A stretch of DNA of 64,000 nucleotides from Paractinoplanes bogorensis (GTDB taxonomy: Bacteria > Actinomycetota > Actinomycetes > Mycobacteriales > Micromonosporaceae). The notes under the pieces are model-generated. The model did not search any database. It was not told the origin of the DNA and saw only the letters and a program-made list of their open reading frames with translations. Position 1 is the first letter of the stretch. Every line of letters starts with the position of its first letter. A program made the translations under genes and the position numbers. Positions 44,426 to 52,395 of this stretch are shown in pieces. The stretch spans positions 124,001 to 188,000 of the forward strand of contig NZ_JAHKKG010000016.1 of assembly GCF_018829635.1 (NCBI RefSeq), in the 5' to 3' direction.

Positions 44426-44714
44426 CGAGCGGTGTCGGCGTGCTGGTCAGGGGATGGTTGGCCAGGGCCTCCACCTGTACGTCCATCCAGCGCCACAACG
44501 GCAACGACGTCAGCGCGACGTGCAGCGCGTCGGCGTCGGGGACCGACCACACGCCCACGTTGGCCAGTCTGCCGGGCAGTCGCCACAGCTGCTCGATCGT
44601 GCCGTCGGTGACCAGTTCTCGCCCGCGCTCGGCCTCGGCGGCGAGCAGGGCGTTGCGCCGCTCATCGTTCATCTCCGGCGGGAGCATCGTCGTCAGCCGA
44701 ACCAGAAACTTCAC
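44388..44714 (-). CDS. Muconolactone delta-isomerase-like protein
   Basis: 108 residues. MKFLVRLTTMLPPEMNDERRNALLAAEAERGRELVTDGTIEQLWRLPGR... LPLWRWMDVQVEALANHP matches the muconolactone isomerase (CatC) fold, including the Glu/Arg pair in the first helix. GTG start lies in the middle of a 50-bp tandem duplication that repeats the 5' end of the gene upstream. The rest of the catechol pathway is absent, so it may be a general isomerase-like protein. Confidence 0.85.
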   Translation of the reverse strand: MKFLVRLTTMLPPEMNDERRNALLAAEAERGRELVTDGTIEQLWRLPGRLANVGVWSVPDADALHVALTSLPLWRWMDVQVEALANHPLTSTPTPLVTDAQRDHGRTD

Positions 44715-44770
44715 GCTCTCATCTCCGGCGGGAGCGTCGTCGTCAGCCGGACCAGAAACTTCACGCTCTC
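44671..44770. repeat. 50-bp tandem duplication of a gene start
   Basis: 44671-44720 and 44721-44770 are identical except two transitions. Both copies contain a GTG followed by codons for MKFLVRLTT on the minus strand. The flanks share GGAGATGA, the likely slippage point. Confidence 0.95.
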
Positions 44771-44835
44771 ATCTCCCACTTCGCACGCGAGTAGATCGCC
44801 GAACGGTGTCACCAACGCAAGGAGGGGGCGTGCAC

Positions 44836-45969
44836 TCATGGCGCCAGCAGAGCGTCCAGGTCGAGGTGGGCTCGGTCGAGGGCGGCCTTGCCCTCGGCGT
44901 CCTCGATGACGGCTCGCATCATCTCGTTGAGGATTGCGGCCATCCGGGGCCAGCGCGGGTCGGCCGGCACCGATCGGGAATGCTGGTGCGCGCTCTCGAG
45001 CACCTCGTAGTAGGGCGACAACGCGCGTACGCGGGGATCGGCCCAGCTGTCACGCCGGGTGGCCGAACCGCCGGAGAGCGCGGTCACGACGTCCATCTCG
45101 TGGGTGGTCAGGTGGCGGATCAGGTCGGCGCTGCGGGACGGGTCGGGGGCGCCGGCGGGGATGGTGAGCACCCAGTAGGCGTTCATCGTGACCGCGCCGG
45201 GGACGGGAGCGCAGCCGACCGTGCCGGGCTCGCACATGGCGGCGAAGCCGGCCCAGTTGACCATCATGGCGGCCTCGCCCGTGGCGAAGTGTTCGCCCGA
45301 GCTGACGCTGTCCCACGTGGCGGCGGCCGGGTCGACCACGCGGTCGACGTGCCAGAGGGCGTGCAGGAACTCGATCGCCTCGGCCGCCGCCGGACTGCTC
45401 AGCCCGGAACGGCCGTCGGGCCCGATCAGCTCGCCGCCCCGGCTCCACAGATGGGTCAGGAAGTCGTAGACGTTGTTGTGCTCGTCGGGGTAGCCGGCCT
45501 GGACCGTGCCGCGCAGGCCGTCGGCCGGGCGGTCGAACCAGAGCGCCTGGTCGCGGAACTGGGACCAGTCGGCCGGCGGGGCCAGCGGATAGCCGAACCG
45601 GGTGTGGAAGCCGCGCTGCTCCTCGGCGTCGCCGTAGAGGTCGGTGCGGTAGAGGAACAGCATCGGGCCGTCGTGGTAGGCCACGCCGTAGGAGCGGCCG
45701 TCGGCGCCGGTCTGCAGCGCCCGCAGCGCGGGCGCGTAGGCGCTCTGATCCTGCTCGATCGGCCTCAGCTTGCCGCTCTCGATGAGCGACGGCAGCCAGT
45801 CGGTGATCAGCATCAGCACGTCGGCCCGGCCGTCGGTGGCCAGCGTGCCCTCGACGACCTCGCGCTGCAGATCCTCGATCTCGAGCAGCTGGTGGCCCGC
45901 GTCGAGGCCGGCCAGCTGCGTGGTCAGGCTGCGCTCGAACCCGTCGAAGGCCCGGCCGAAGATCTGCAT
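44836..45969 (-). CDS. Extracellular-solute-binding-like protein without signal peptide
   Basis: 377 residues. The body (LLEIEDLQREVVEGTLATDGRADVLMLITDWLPSLIESGKLRPI; FDRPADGLRGTVQ; HFATGEAAMMVNWAGFAAM; AYWVLTIPAGAPDPSRSADLIRHLT) is a type II periplasmic-binding-protein fold of ABC sugar importers. But it starts MQIFGRAFDGFERSL after a strong GGAGGAAT, with no signal peptide or lipobox, so it should stay in the cytoplasm. Divergent from a Gfo/Idh/MocA gene, sharing a LacI-type operator. Possibly a sensor or enzyme accessory. Confidence 0.75.
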   Translation of the reverse strand: MQIFGRAFDGFERSLTTQLAGLDAGHQLLEIEDLQREVVEGTLATDGRADVLMLITDWLPSLIESGKLRPIEQDQSAYAPALRALQTGADGRSYGVAYHDGPMLFLYRTDLYGDAEEQRGFHTRFGYPLAPPADWSQFRDQALWFDRPADGLRGTVQAGYPDEHNNVYDFLTHLWSRGGELIGPDGRSGLSSPAAAEAIEFLHALWHVDRVVDPAAATWDSVSSGEHFATGEAAMMVNWAGFAAMCEPGTVGCAPVPGAVTMNAYWVLTIPAGAPDPSRSADLIRHLTTHEMDVVTALSGGSATRRDSWADPRVRALSPYYEVLESAHQHSRSVPADPRWPRMAAILNEMMRAVIEDAEGKAALDRAHLDLDALLAP

Positions 45970-45993
45970 GGATTCCTCCGCGGAGAAGGTCGT

Positions 45994-46014
45994 TCAAACG
46001 ATTGACTGAGTTTA
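45994..46014. promoter_or_regulatory. LacI-type operator between divergent genes
   Basis: TCAAACGATTGA (45994-46005), with TAAACT on the minus strand (46009-46014) as a -10 for the solute-binding-like gene. Third genomic site of the same core in the window. Confidence 0.65.
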
Positions 46015-46037
46015 CACGGCGGGCCAAGATAGGAAAC

Positions 46038-47111
46038 ATGCTCGAGACGCTGCAGCCCATCGCCCACGCTTGTGATCTCACCGTCGACCTGGCGATCCGC
46101 CGGACGATCGGCGTCGTCGGCGCGGGCGCGATCACGCAGGTCGCGCACCTGCCGGCGTACGGGAAAGCGGGTTTGACCGTGGCCGGCATCAGCGATCTCG
46201 ACGCCGGGCGGGCGGCGCGCGTGGCCAAGGAGTTCGGTCTGCCGCGCATTTACACGCTCGACGAGATGCTCGACGACCCGGCGATCGAGATCATCGACGT
46301 CGCCGTGGTGCCCGAGGCCCAGCCGGCGATCGTGCGGCGGGCGCTGGCCGCGGGCAAACACGTGCTGGCGCAGAAGCCCCTGGCCGTCGACTCCGGGCTC
46401 GGCGCAGAGCTCGTGACGGCGGCCGAGGAGGCCGGGCGATCGCTGGTCGTGAACCATCAGATGCGTTACGGCGAGGGCATGGCGGCCGCCCGCGCGATGG
46501 TCGAGGCGGGCTGGATCGGCGAGGTCACCGCGATGGTCATCGACGTCGACATCGAGACCGACTTCACCGCTTGGGACTGGCTGGTCACGTCGCCCCGGCT
46601 CGACCTGATGTATCACTCGATCCACTACTTCGACACCGTGCGGGCGCTGCTGGGCGATCCGAGCACGGTCTACTGCGTCGGCGGTCGCCGCCCGGGTCAG
46701 GCCGTGGCGGGCGAGACGCGCACCTTCACCACGATGACCTTCCCCGACAATGAAAGAGCGCTGGTCAAGGTCAACCACGAGAACCACACCGGCGACCAGT
46801 CGGCGACCTTCCGCATCGACGGCTCGGCGGGCTCGATCCGGGGCACGATCGGGCTGCTCTACGACTATCCGCACGGCCGCCCCGACACGCTCGAGGTCAA
46901 CAGCCGGGTGCTGCCCACCGACGGCTGGCTGCCCTATCCGGTGACCACGCGCTGGATCCCGGACGCGTTCGCCGGCCCGATGCGCGCCCTGATGCGCGAG
47001 ATCGCCGGAGTGGCCCCGGCCCCGACCACCGCCGCCGACGGCCTGCGCACCCTGCAACTCGTCGAGACCTGCTACGCCTCCCTCGAGTCCGGGTCGGTTC
47101 AGCCCTTCTGA
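46038..47111 (+). CDS. Gfo/Idh/MocA family oxidoreductase
   Basis: 357 residues. Rossmann start TIGVVGAGAITQVAHLPAYG, EKP motif altered to AQKPLAV (the usual E is Q), and the C-terminal domain HYFDTVRALLG. ATG 46038 has AGGAAAC upstream; an extension to 46002 would run through the operator. NAD(P)-dependent oxidation of a sugar or polyol is expected; it is divergent from the solute-binding-like gene. Confidence 0.88.
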   Translation: MLETLQPIAHACDLTVDLAIRRTIGVVGAGAITQVAHLPAYGKAGLTVAGISDLDAGRAARVAKEFGLPRIYTLDEMLDDPAIEIIDVAVVPEAQPAIVRRALAAGKHVLAQKPLAVDSGLGAELVTAAEEAGRSLVVNHQMRYGEGMAAARAMVEAGWIGEVTAMVIDVDIETDFTAWDWLVTSPRLDLMYHSIHYFDTVRALLGDPSTVYCVGGRRPGQAVAGETRTFTTMTFPDNERALVKVNHENHTGDQSATFRIDGSAGSIRGTIGLLYDYPHGRPDTLEVNSRVLPTDGWLPYPVTTRWIPDAFAGPMRALMREIAGVAPAPTTAADGLRTLQLVETCYASLESGSVQPF

Positions 47112-47213
47112 CGCTTCAACTTCAAACACACAAGCGGTCCCCGTACGCCCGCACTGAAGCGCTCGGCGGCGGCGAGGGCATTCAGCACCCGCCGTTTGGG
47201 CTCGAGCTGTCAT

Positions 47214-49400
47214 CTATCGCGCGCTAGCCGAACCGCGGAAGACCAGCGGTCGCACCTTGGCCCGGGCGGTGAAGCGTGACCCGCGGACCGCGCCGGCCAG
47301 GCGGGCGAAGGCGCCGCCCGACGTGAGCAGGTCGGCCGGTCGGCCCGCCTCGACGAGAGAACCCTTCTCCAGCACCAGGATCAGGTCGGCGTCGGCCACC
47401 GTGGACAGGCGATGCGCGATGACGACCCGGGTCATCGGCAGGCCACGCAGACCGGCCTCGACCGCGGCCTCGGTGACCGTGTCGAGGGCGCTCGTGGCCT
47501 CGTCCAGCACCAGGATCGCCGGGTCGCTGAGCAGCGCCCGGGCCAGGGCGACCCGCTGGCGTTGCCCGCCGGAGAGGCCCGTGCCGCCGTCGCCCAGGCG
47601 GGTGTGCAGGCCCATCGGCAGCGCGACGATGTCGTCCCACAGCGCGGCCCGGCGGGCGGCCACCTCGATCTGTGCGTCGGTGGCGTCGGGGTGGGCCAGG
47701 GTCAGGGCCTCACGCAGGGTGCCGGCGCCCAGGTACGGCTCCTGCAGCACCACGCCGATCTGCGCGCGCAGTGTGGTCAGGTCGACCGTGGTCACGTCGA
47801 TGCCGTCGACCAGGATCCGGCCCTCGTCCGGGCGGTGCAAGCCGGTGAGCAGGCCGACCAGTGTGCTCTTGCCGCTGCCGGACGCCCCGACCACTGCCAC
47901 CTTGGAGCCGGGCCGGATGTCCGCGCTCAGACCCCGCAGCGCCCACGGCGAGCGGCGGTCGTAGCGGAAGCCGAGCCGGTCCAGCGTGAGCCGCCCGGCG
48001 AGGCGAGGGGTCGCCGGGCGGGGCTCGGGCTGCTCGACGGGGGCGTCGGCGATGTCGGCCAGCCGTTCGACCGTGGGCGGGAGCAGGGTGAACGCGGGTA
48101 GCCGGCCGGCCAGCGCGACGGCCGGGGAGACGGCGGCGACGGCGAGCGCGGAGAGCCCGGCCGCGCGGCCCGGCGACGACGCCACACCGGCGGCCACGGA
48201 GAGCAACAGCACCGGGCTGCCGACAGTGCCCGCCGTCAGCAGAGCCTCGCCGATCGCCGAGAAGCGGGCGGCCCGGAACGAGGCGTCGATGCCGCGCCGG
48301 AACGACTCCTCCCAGCGGGCCCGCACCCGCACCTGGGCGCCGGCCACCCGGATCGCGGCCATGCCGGACACGGCGTCGGCCAGCCGGGCGTTCTCCTCGC
48401 CGCTGGCCAGCAGTTCCTCGCGTTGCAGCGAACCGACCCGACGGCCCAGCCACAGCGCGATCGACAGCTGCACGGCAACGACACCGGCCGCGACCGCGCC
48501 CAGTCCGGGGGCGAGCACGGTGACCACGGTCAGGTAACCCAGCGCGAGCGTGGCGTCGAGGGCGGTCGCGACGATCGAGGCGGCCAGCAGATCCCGTACG
48601 GAAACCGCGGCCCGCACCCGGTCGACCAGGTCGCCCGCCGAGCGTCGCTCGAAGTAGCGGTAGACGACGTTGAACAGCCGCTCGACCGTCTCGGCGCCCA
48701 GCCGGTGGCCGATCCGGCGCTGGAGCGTGGTGATGGTGAGGCCGCGGGCGAGCGACAGCAGGCCGCTGACCACGGCGAGGACGGCCACGACGGCGAGCCA
48801 GGAACCGCCCAGCGGACCCTGACCGTCCAGGATGGCCGAGGTCGCCCACGGCACGGCCAGACCGGCGCCGGTGATCAGCAGTGAGGCGACCCCGAGCACG
48901 GCCAGCAGACCCGAGTGGGCCCGCAGGACCGGGAGGATCAGACGGCGTACGGGGGAAGGGGTCTTCTCCCATCGAGGCGCGGGACCGTCCGGCGCGGCCA
49001 GCAGCACCACTCCGGTCGTGCCCGCGCAGAACTCGGCCGGGGTCAGCCGGCGCCGCCCGACCGCCGGATCGACCACGTCCACGCCCCGCCGGCCGAACCG
49101 TTCGACCACCACGTAGTGGTCGCCGTTCCAGTGCGCGATCAGCGGCAGGGCCAGCTCCCGCAGGCGCGAGGCATCGGTGCGCAGCGCGGGCAGCGAGATC
49201 GCCCGGCCGCGCAGCCCGACGCCGGCCGCGGCGTCGCGCAGGTCCCGCAGGCTGAGCCCGTCGCGGCCCACGTCGAGGTCGGTCCGCAACCGGCTCACCG
49301 GGGCCGGCCGGCCGTGTGCGGCCGACATCATGGCCAGCACCGTCGGGCCGCAGTCGGTCGCCGCGACCTGAAGGATCACCGGCATCCGCCGACGGATCAC
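47214..49400 (-). CDS. Peptidase C39-containing ABC exporter for a ribosomal peptide
   Basis: 728 residues from GTG 49400. N-terminal C39 peptidase with catalytic Cys17 (ILQVAATDCGPTVLAMM), His95 (HWNGDHYVVV) and Asp111 (VVDPAVG): the enzyme that cuts after a double glycine. Six-helix ABC membrane domain (about 150-430) and nucleotide-binding domain with VGASGSGKST, LSGGQRQRV and ILVLDEATSALD. GTG overlaps the stop of the upstream maturation gene (GTGA). It should trim and export the product of the precursor at 51042. ATG 49385 is an alternative start. Confidence 0.9.
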   Translation of the reverse strand: MIRRRMPVILQVAATDCGPTVLAMMSAAHGRPAPVSRLRTDLDVGRDGLSLRDLRDAAAGVGLRGRAISLPALRTDASRLRELALPLIAHWNGDHYVVVERFGRRGVDVVDPAVGRRRLTPAEFCAGTTGVVLLAAPDGPAPRWEKTPSPVRRLILPVLRAHSGLLAVLGVASLLITGAGLAVPWATSAILDGQGPLGGSWLAVVAVLAVVSGLLSLARGLTITTLQRRIGHRLGAETVERLFNVVYRYFERRSAGDLVDRVRAAVSVRDLLAASIVATALDATLALGYLTVVTVLAPGLGAVAAGVVAVQLSIALWLGRRVGSLQREELLASGEENARLADAVSGMAAIRVAGAQVRVRARWEESFRRGIDASFRAARFSAIGEALLTAGTVGSPVLLLSVAAGVASSPGRAAGLSALAVAAVSPAVALAGRLPAFTLLPPTVERLADIADAPVEQPEPRPATPRLAGRLTLDRLGFRYDRRSPWALRGLSADIRPGSKVAVVGASGSGKSTLVGLLTGLHRPDEGRILVDGIDVTTVDLTTLRAQIGVVLQEPYLGAGTLREALTLAHPDATDAQIEVAARRAALWDDIVALPMGLHTRLGDGGTGLSGGQRQRVALARALLSDPAILVLDEATSALDTVTEAAVEAGLRGLPMTRVVIAHRLSTVADADLILVLEKGSLVEAGRPADLLTSGGAFARLAGAVRGSRFTARAKVRPLVFRGSASAR

Positions 49401-50029
49401 TGAGCGTTGACCGTCCGTTCGCGGGCCAGCCAGAACCACTCGATCGACGCGGCGGCTCGTGCGTCGGCCAGCCACTCGTCGAAGCCGCCGCCGATCCGCG
49501 CGCGCAGCCGGGCCACCTCGGCGATGTTCGTGACCAGCGCGGTGAAGTCGTCGTGGGACAGCCCGCGCTCGTTCAACCAGCGCTCGGTCGACGCTGGATC
49601 GAGCAGACCCCGGGCCCGCCGGTAAGCGTCGGCCGCCGTCTGCACCTCCTCGTCCGAAAGGTCGACGGGGTCGCGTTCCAGCTCGGCGTGGATCAGGCAG
49701 GTGTCGACCAGACGGGCCAGCACGTCGTGGTCGTACCAGAGGAAGTCGAGCGCCGACAGGGCCTCGCTGACCCGCAGCTTGCGGCCGTCGATCCGGGCCA
49801 GGTCCTGGTCGGAGTAGCGGACCGCGCCGCGTTCGGGCCAGGGCATCGAGGGGGCGGGGCTGTAGGCGATCGAGAGGGTGCCGCCCGGTTCGCGGATCAG
49901 CACGTCGTACGCCTCCTCGTCGTGGACGAGGTGCAGGTCGGCGTCGGGCCAGCGCTCCTTCAGCGCCGCGAAGCCGGCCGGGATGTCACTGGAACGCAAG
50001 ACCGCCGCGGTCTCGTCGAGCAGGGTCAC
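49397..50029 (-). CDS. PpiC/SurA-like peptide maturation protein
   Basis: 210 residues. The C-terminal half (LARIDGRKLRVSEALSALDFLWYDHDVLARLVDTCLIHAELERDPVDLSDEEVQTAADAYRRARGL) has the helical pattern of the SurA/PpiC chaperone domain seen in proteins called PpiC-related peptide maturation system protein. No PPIase domain residues are recognised. GTG 50029 has GGAGGAAT upstream, overlapping the ATP-grasp stop. It may hold the precursor or present it to the ligase. Confidence 0.75.
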   Translation of the reverse strand: MTLLDETAAVLRSSDIPAGFAALKERWPDADLHLVHDEEAYDVLIREPGGTLSIAYSPAPSMPWPERGAVRYSDQDLARIDGRKLRVSEALSALDFLWYDHDVLARLVDTCLIHAELERDPVDLSDEEVQTAADAYRRARGLLDPASTERWLNERGLSHDDFTALVTNIAEVARLRARIGGGFDEWLADARAAASIEWFWLARERTVNAQ

Positions 50030-50985
50030 TGGATTCCTCCGCACATGAGCCAGTCGGCGACCGCGGCCGAGATGGGCAGGCCGGTCGCCTCCTCGACCCA
50101 CAGGTACTGGCCGCTGGGGTTGACTTCGATGAACACGTACCGGCCGTCGGGCGTCACGACCAGGTCGAACGCGCCGTAGCTGAGCCCGAGCCGGCGGACC
50201 AGATCGACACACCGGGCGGCGATGTCGTCCGGCAGTTCCCAGGAGGTGAGCCGGATGTTGGCCTGATCGGCCCGGCGCCAGTCGTGCCGCGCGTGGTTGG
50301 ACCGCTGCGACTCGATGGCCGCGGTGAAGACCCGGTCGCCGACCACGGTCACCCGCAGTTCGACCTGCTTGTCGATCCGTTCCTGGGCGATGAACGGGCA
50401 GTGCCGTACGCCGTCGGCGTGCACGATGTCGCGATGGGTGACCGGCTCGGTGTAGCGGAGCCGGCCGCCGCCCAGATAGCCGAGCCCGACCTGCTTGACG
50501 ATCATCCGGCCGCCGGTGTGCGAGAACAGGTCGAGCACCCGCCCGGGGTCGTTGCCGGCGACCGTGGCGGGCACCTCGAAGCCGGCCTCGAGGGCCAGCT
50601 GGAGCTGACGGATCTTGTGCTGGGCCCGTTTGACGACCGGCCGCGGGGCGGGCAGGGCGGGCACGTCGAGGGTCTCCCAGACGTCCGAGACGAACGTGCG
50701 GGACTCGTCGACGGTGTACTTCCCGGTGCCGCCGCTGAGATGAGCCGGCGCGACCGGGCGGCCGGGGCGGCGGAACCAGATCGCCGTGACGGCGTTCAGA
50801 TCAGTGGTCTCGGGGCCGCGGACGAGCGTACGGGAAAGCCGGTTGTCTCTGATGCCGACCGAGAGCTGGGCTTTCGACGGAACCTCGGCCGGGTCGAACC
50901 GCAGCCAGGCGGCGCCGCGCGCTTTGAGCTCCCGTTCGACGGCGTCGGCGTGCACGTCGCTGGGGGCGGTGAGGATGAGAATCAT
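50026..50985 (-). CDS. ATP-grasp peptide ligase (graspetide maturase, MvdD/TgmB type)
   Basis: 319 residues. ATP-grasp features: nucleotide-binding lysine region GRMIVKQVGLGYLGGGRLRY, FIAQERIDKQVELRVTVVGDRVF, and metal-binding FDLVVTPDGRYVFIEVNPSGQYLWVEEATGLPI (E-x-N). N-terminal half resembles pre-ATP-grasp domains of graspetide (omega-ester/amide peptide) ligases. ATG 50985 has CCGGAGACTT upstream. Expected to join Asp/Glu side chains to Ser/Thr/Tyr/Lys side chains of the 51042 peptide. Confidence 0.85.
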   Translation of the reverse strand: MILILTAPSDVHADAVERELKARGAAWLRFDPAEVPSKAQLSVGIRDNRLSRTLVRGPETTDLNAVTAIWFRRPGRPVAPAHLSGGTGKYTVDESRTFVSDVWETLDVPALPAPRPVVKRAQHKIRQLQLALEAGFEVPATVAGNDPGRVLDLFSHTGGRMIVKQVGLGYLGGGRLRYTEPVTHRDIVHADGVRHCPFIAQERIDKQVELRVTVVGDRVFTAAIESQRSNHARHDWRRADQANIRLTSWELPDDIAARCVDLVRRLGLSYGAFDLVVTPDGRYVFIEVNPSGQYLWVEEATGLPISAAVADWLMCGGIQ

Positions 50986-51041
50986 GAAGTCTCCGGACCG
51001 GGCCGGCGGCCATCGTGGGAGAGGACCGCCGGCCGTTCGAC

Positions 51042-51230
51042 TCAGAAGTCGGCGTCGGTGTCCTGGTAGGCCGCACCGGAGTTGTCGACGTCCCACAGCG
51101 TGTACGAGGAGCCGGGGCCGGGCTTGCCGCGGTCGTCCTTCTTCTTGCCACCGAGCATCGTGGCGAGCTGGTCGTCGTTCAGCTCGGCCCCGTCGGCCGG
51201 AATCGAGTCGATCTGCACGGGCTTGCGCAT
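51042..51230 (-). CDS. Ribosomal peptide precursor of a graspetide-type operon
   Basis: 62 residues. Leader 1-28 contains ELNDDQLATMLGG, a double-glycine processing site (GG27-28) for the C39 exporter. Core of 34 residues begins KKKDD, then GKPGPG and GSSYTLWDVDN, and ends GAAYQDTDADF. Asp residues and possible nucleophiles (Ser, Thr, Tyr, Lys) alternate in the core, as needed for side-chain ester or amide rings. ATG preceded by GTGAGGAAC. First gene of the operon; a hairpin lies just upstream. Confidence 0.85.
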   Translation of the reverse strand: MRKPVQIDSIPADGAELNDDQLATMLGGKKKDDRGKPGPGSSYTLWDVDNSGAAYQDTDADF

Positions 51231-51246
51231 GCTTGTTCCTCACGTG

Positions 51247-51282
51247 TTCCCTGCAACCGGCCGGTCGACCGGTCGCAGGGAA
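51247..51282 (-). promoter_or_regulatory. Hairpin in the leader of the peptide precursor
   Basis: TTCCCTGC (51247-51254) pairs with GCAGGGAA (51275-51282); inside, ACCGG/CCGGT (51256-51260 with 51269-51273) extends the stem with an 8-base loop. It ends five bases before the ribosome-binding site of the precursor gene. Could be an operator, an attenuator or a stabilising element. Confidence 0.6.
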
Positions 51283-51355
51283 TTCTGTGTGCGCGCGCCC
51301 GCCCAGACACCGGGGAGAACCCTAGGTCGGCCCCGGGTTGTTCTAGGCTCGCGTC

Positions 51356-52354
51356 ATGGGTGGTCAGCGGATTGCCACGACCCGGGACGGGGTGGCGTTC
51401 GCGGTCACCGGGTCGGGACCGCCGTTGGTCTATGTGAACGGGTGGCTCGGTCACCTCGAGCTGAGCTGGGCCATTCCGGCCGAGCGGGCCTTCTACGAGG
51501 CGCTCGCCGACGGGCGGACGCTGATCCGCTACGACCGGCCCGGCCTGGGTCTGTCGGCCGGAGCGAACGTCGACGACGCCGAGGCGCTGCGAGACGTGAT
51601 CGAGGCGGCCGGACTGACCCGGTTCGACCTGATGGGCGCCTCGGCCGGGGCGGCGGTCGCGGCGGCCTGGGCGGCAGCAGAACCCGGGACGGTGTCGCGG
51701 CTCGTGCTCTACGGGGGCTGGCCGTACGGACCCGACGTCGCCGCGCCGGGGATTCGCGAGCACGTGCTCGGACTCGTACGGGAACATTGGGGTCTGGCTT
51801 CTGATCTGCTGACCGATGTCTTCGCGCCGGACGCCGACCGGGCCACGCGCACGGTCTTCACGCGTTATCAGCGGGAGTCGGCCGACGCCGCGACGGCCGC
51901 CACCATGCTGCGGGCGGCCTACGAGCTGGATGTGCGCGACGCGCTGCCCCGGATCACCGCGCCGACCCTCGTCGTGCAGCGCGAACGTGACCGGGCCGTG
52001 CCGCTCGATCAGGGTCGCCGGCTGTCCGACGGCATCGAAGGGGCGCGTCTGGAAGTCCTGCCGGGGCGGTCACACCTGCCCTACATCGGTGATGTGCCGC
52101 CGCTGACCGCGGTGATCCGGCGCTTCCTCGGCCTGCCCGCCCGGCATCGCGGCGCCGCGCCGACTCTGACCGCCCGGCAGCGGGAGGTGGCCGCCCTGAT
52201 CGCCGACGGCTGCACCAACCGCGAGATCGGCGCGCGCCTGGGCATCACCGAACGCTCGGCCGAGGCGCACGTCGAGCGGATCCGCTATCGCATGGATTTC
52301 CGCTCCCGGGCCCAGATCGCCGCCTGGTTCATCGCCTCGTCCTTCGGCGATTGA
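51356..52354 (+). CDS. Alpha/beta hydrolase fused to LuxR-type HTH domain
   Basis: 332 residues. Residues 1-255: alpha/beta hydrolase with nucleophile elbow GASAGA and the distal HisH in GRSHLPYIGD; oxyanion region VNGWLGHLELSW. Residues 265-330: LuxR HTH TARQREVAALIADGCTNREIGARLGITERSAEAHVERIRYRM. The fusion is a known one-component regulator type. ATG lies six bases after TAGGCT (51344-51349). Divergent from the peptide operon, so a candidate regulator of it. Confidence 0.85.
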   Translation: MGGQRIATTRDGVAFAVTGSGPPLVYVNGWLGHLELSWAIPAERAFYEALADGRTLIRYDRPGLGLSAGANVDDAEALRDVIEAAGLTRFDLMGASAGAAVAAAWAAAEPGTVSRLVLYGGWPYGPDVAAPGIREHVLGLVREHWGLASDLLTDVFAPDADRATRTVFTRYQRESADAATAATMLRAAYELDVRDALPRITAPTLVVQRERDRAVPLDQGRRLSDGIEGARLEVLPGRSHLPYIGDVPPLTAVIRRFLGLPARHRGAAPTLTARQREVAALIADGCTNREIGARLGITERSAEAHVERIRYRMDFRSRAQIAAWFIASSFGD

Positions 52355-52395
52355 GGTATTTTCCCGCCTGCGCGGGGCGCCCCGCCGAGACGACG

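Noticed and set aside
44388..44714. Aromatic beta-ketoadipate pathway from the PcaB-like lyase and muconolactone isomerase-like gene
   Set aside because: The two genes are 18 kb apart, the lyase is in a sugar-import operon, and no dioxygenase, lactonase or transferase gene of the pathway is present.
47112..47161. Inverted repeat CGCTTCA / TGAAGCG as terminator between convergent genes
   Set aside because: Seven-base arms 36 bases apart without a T-tract are too weak to call.
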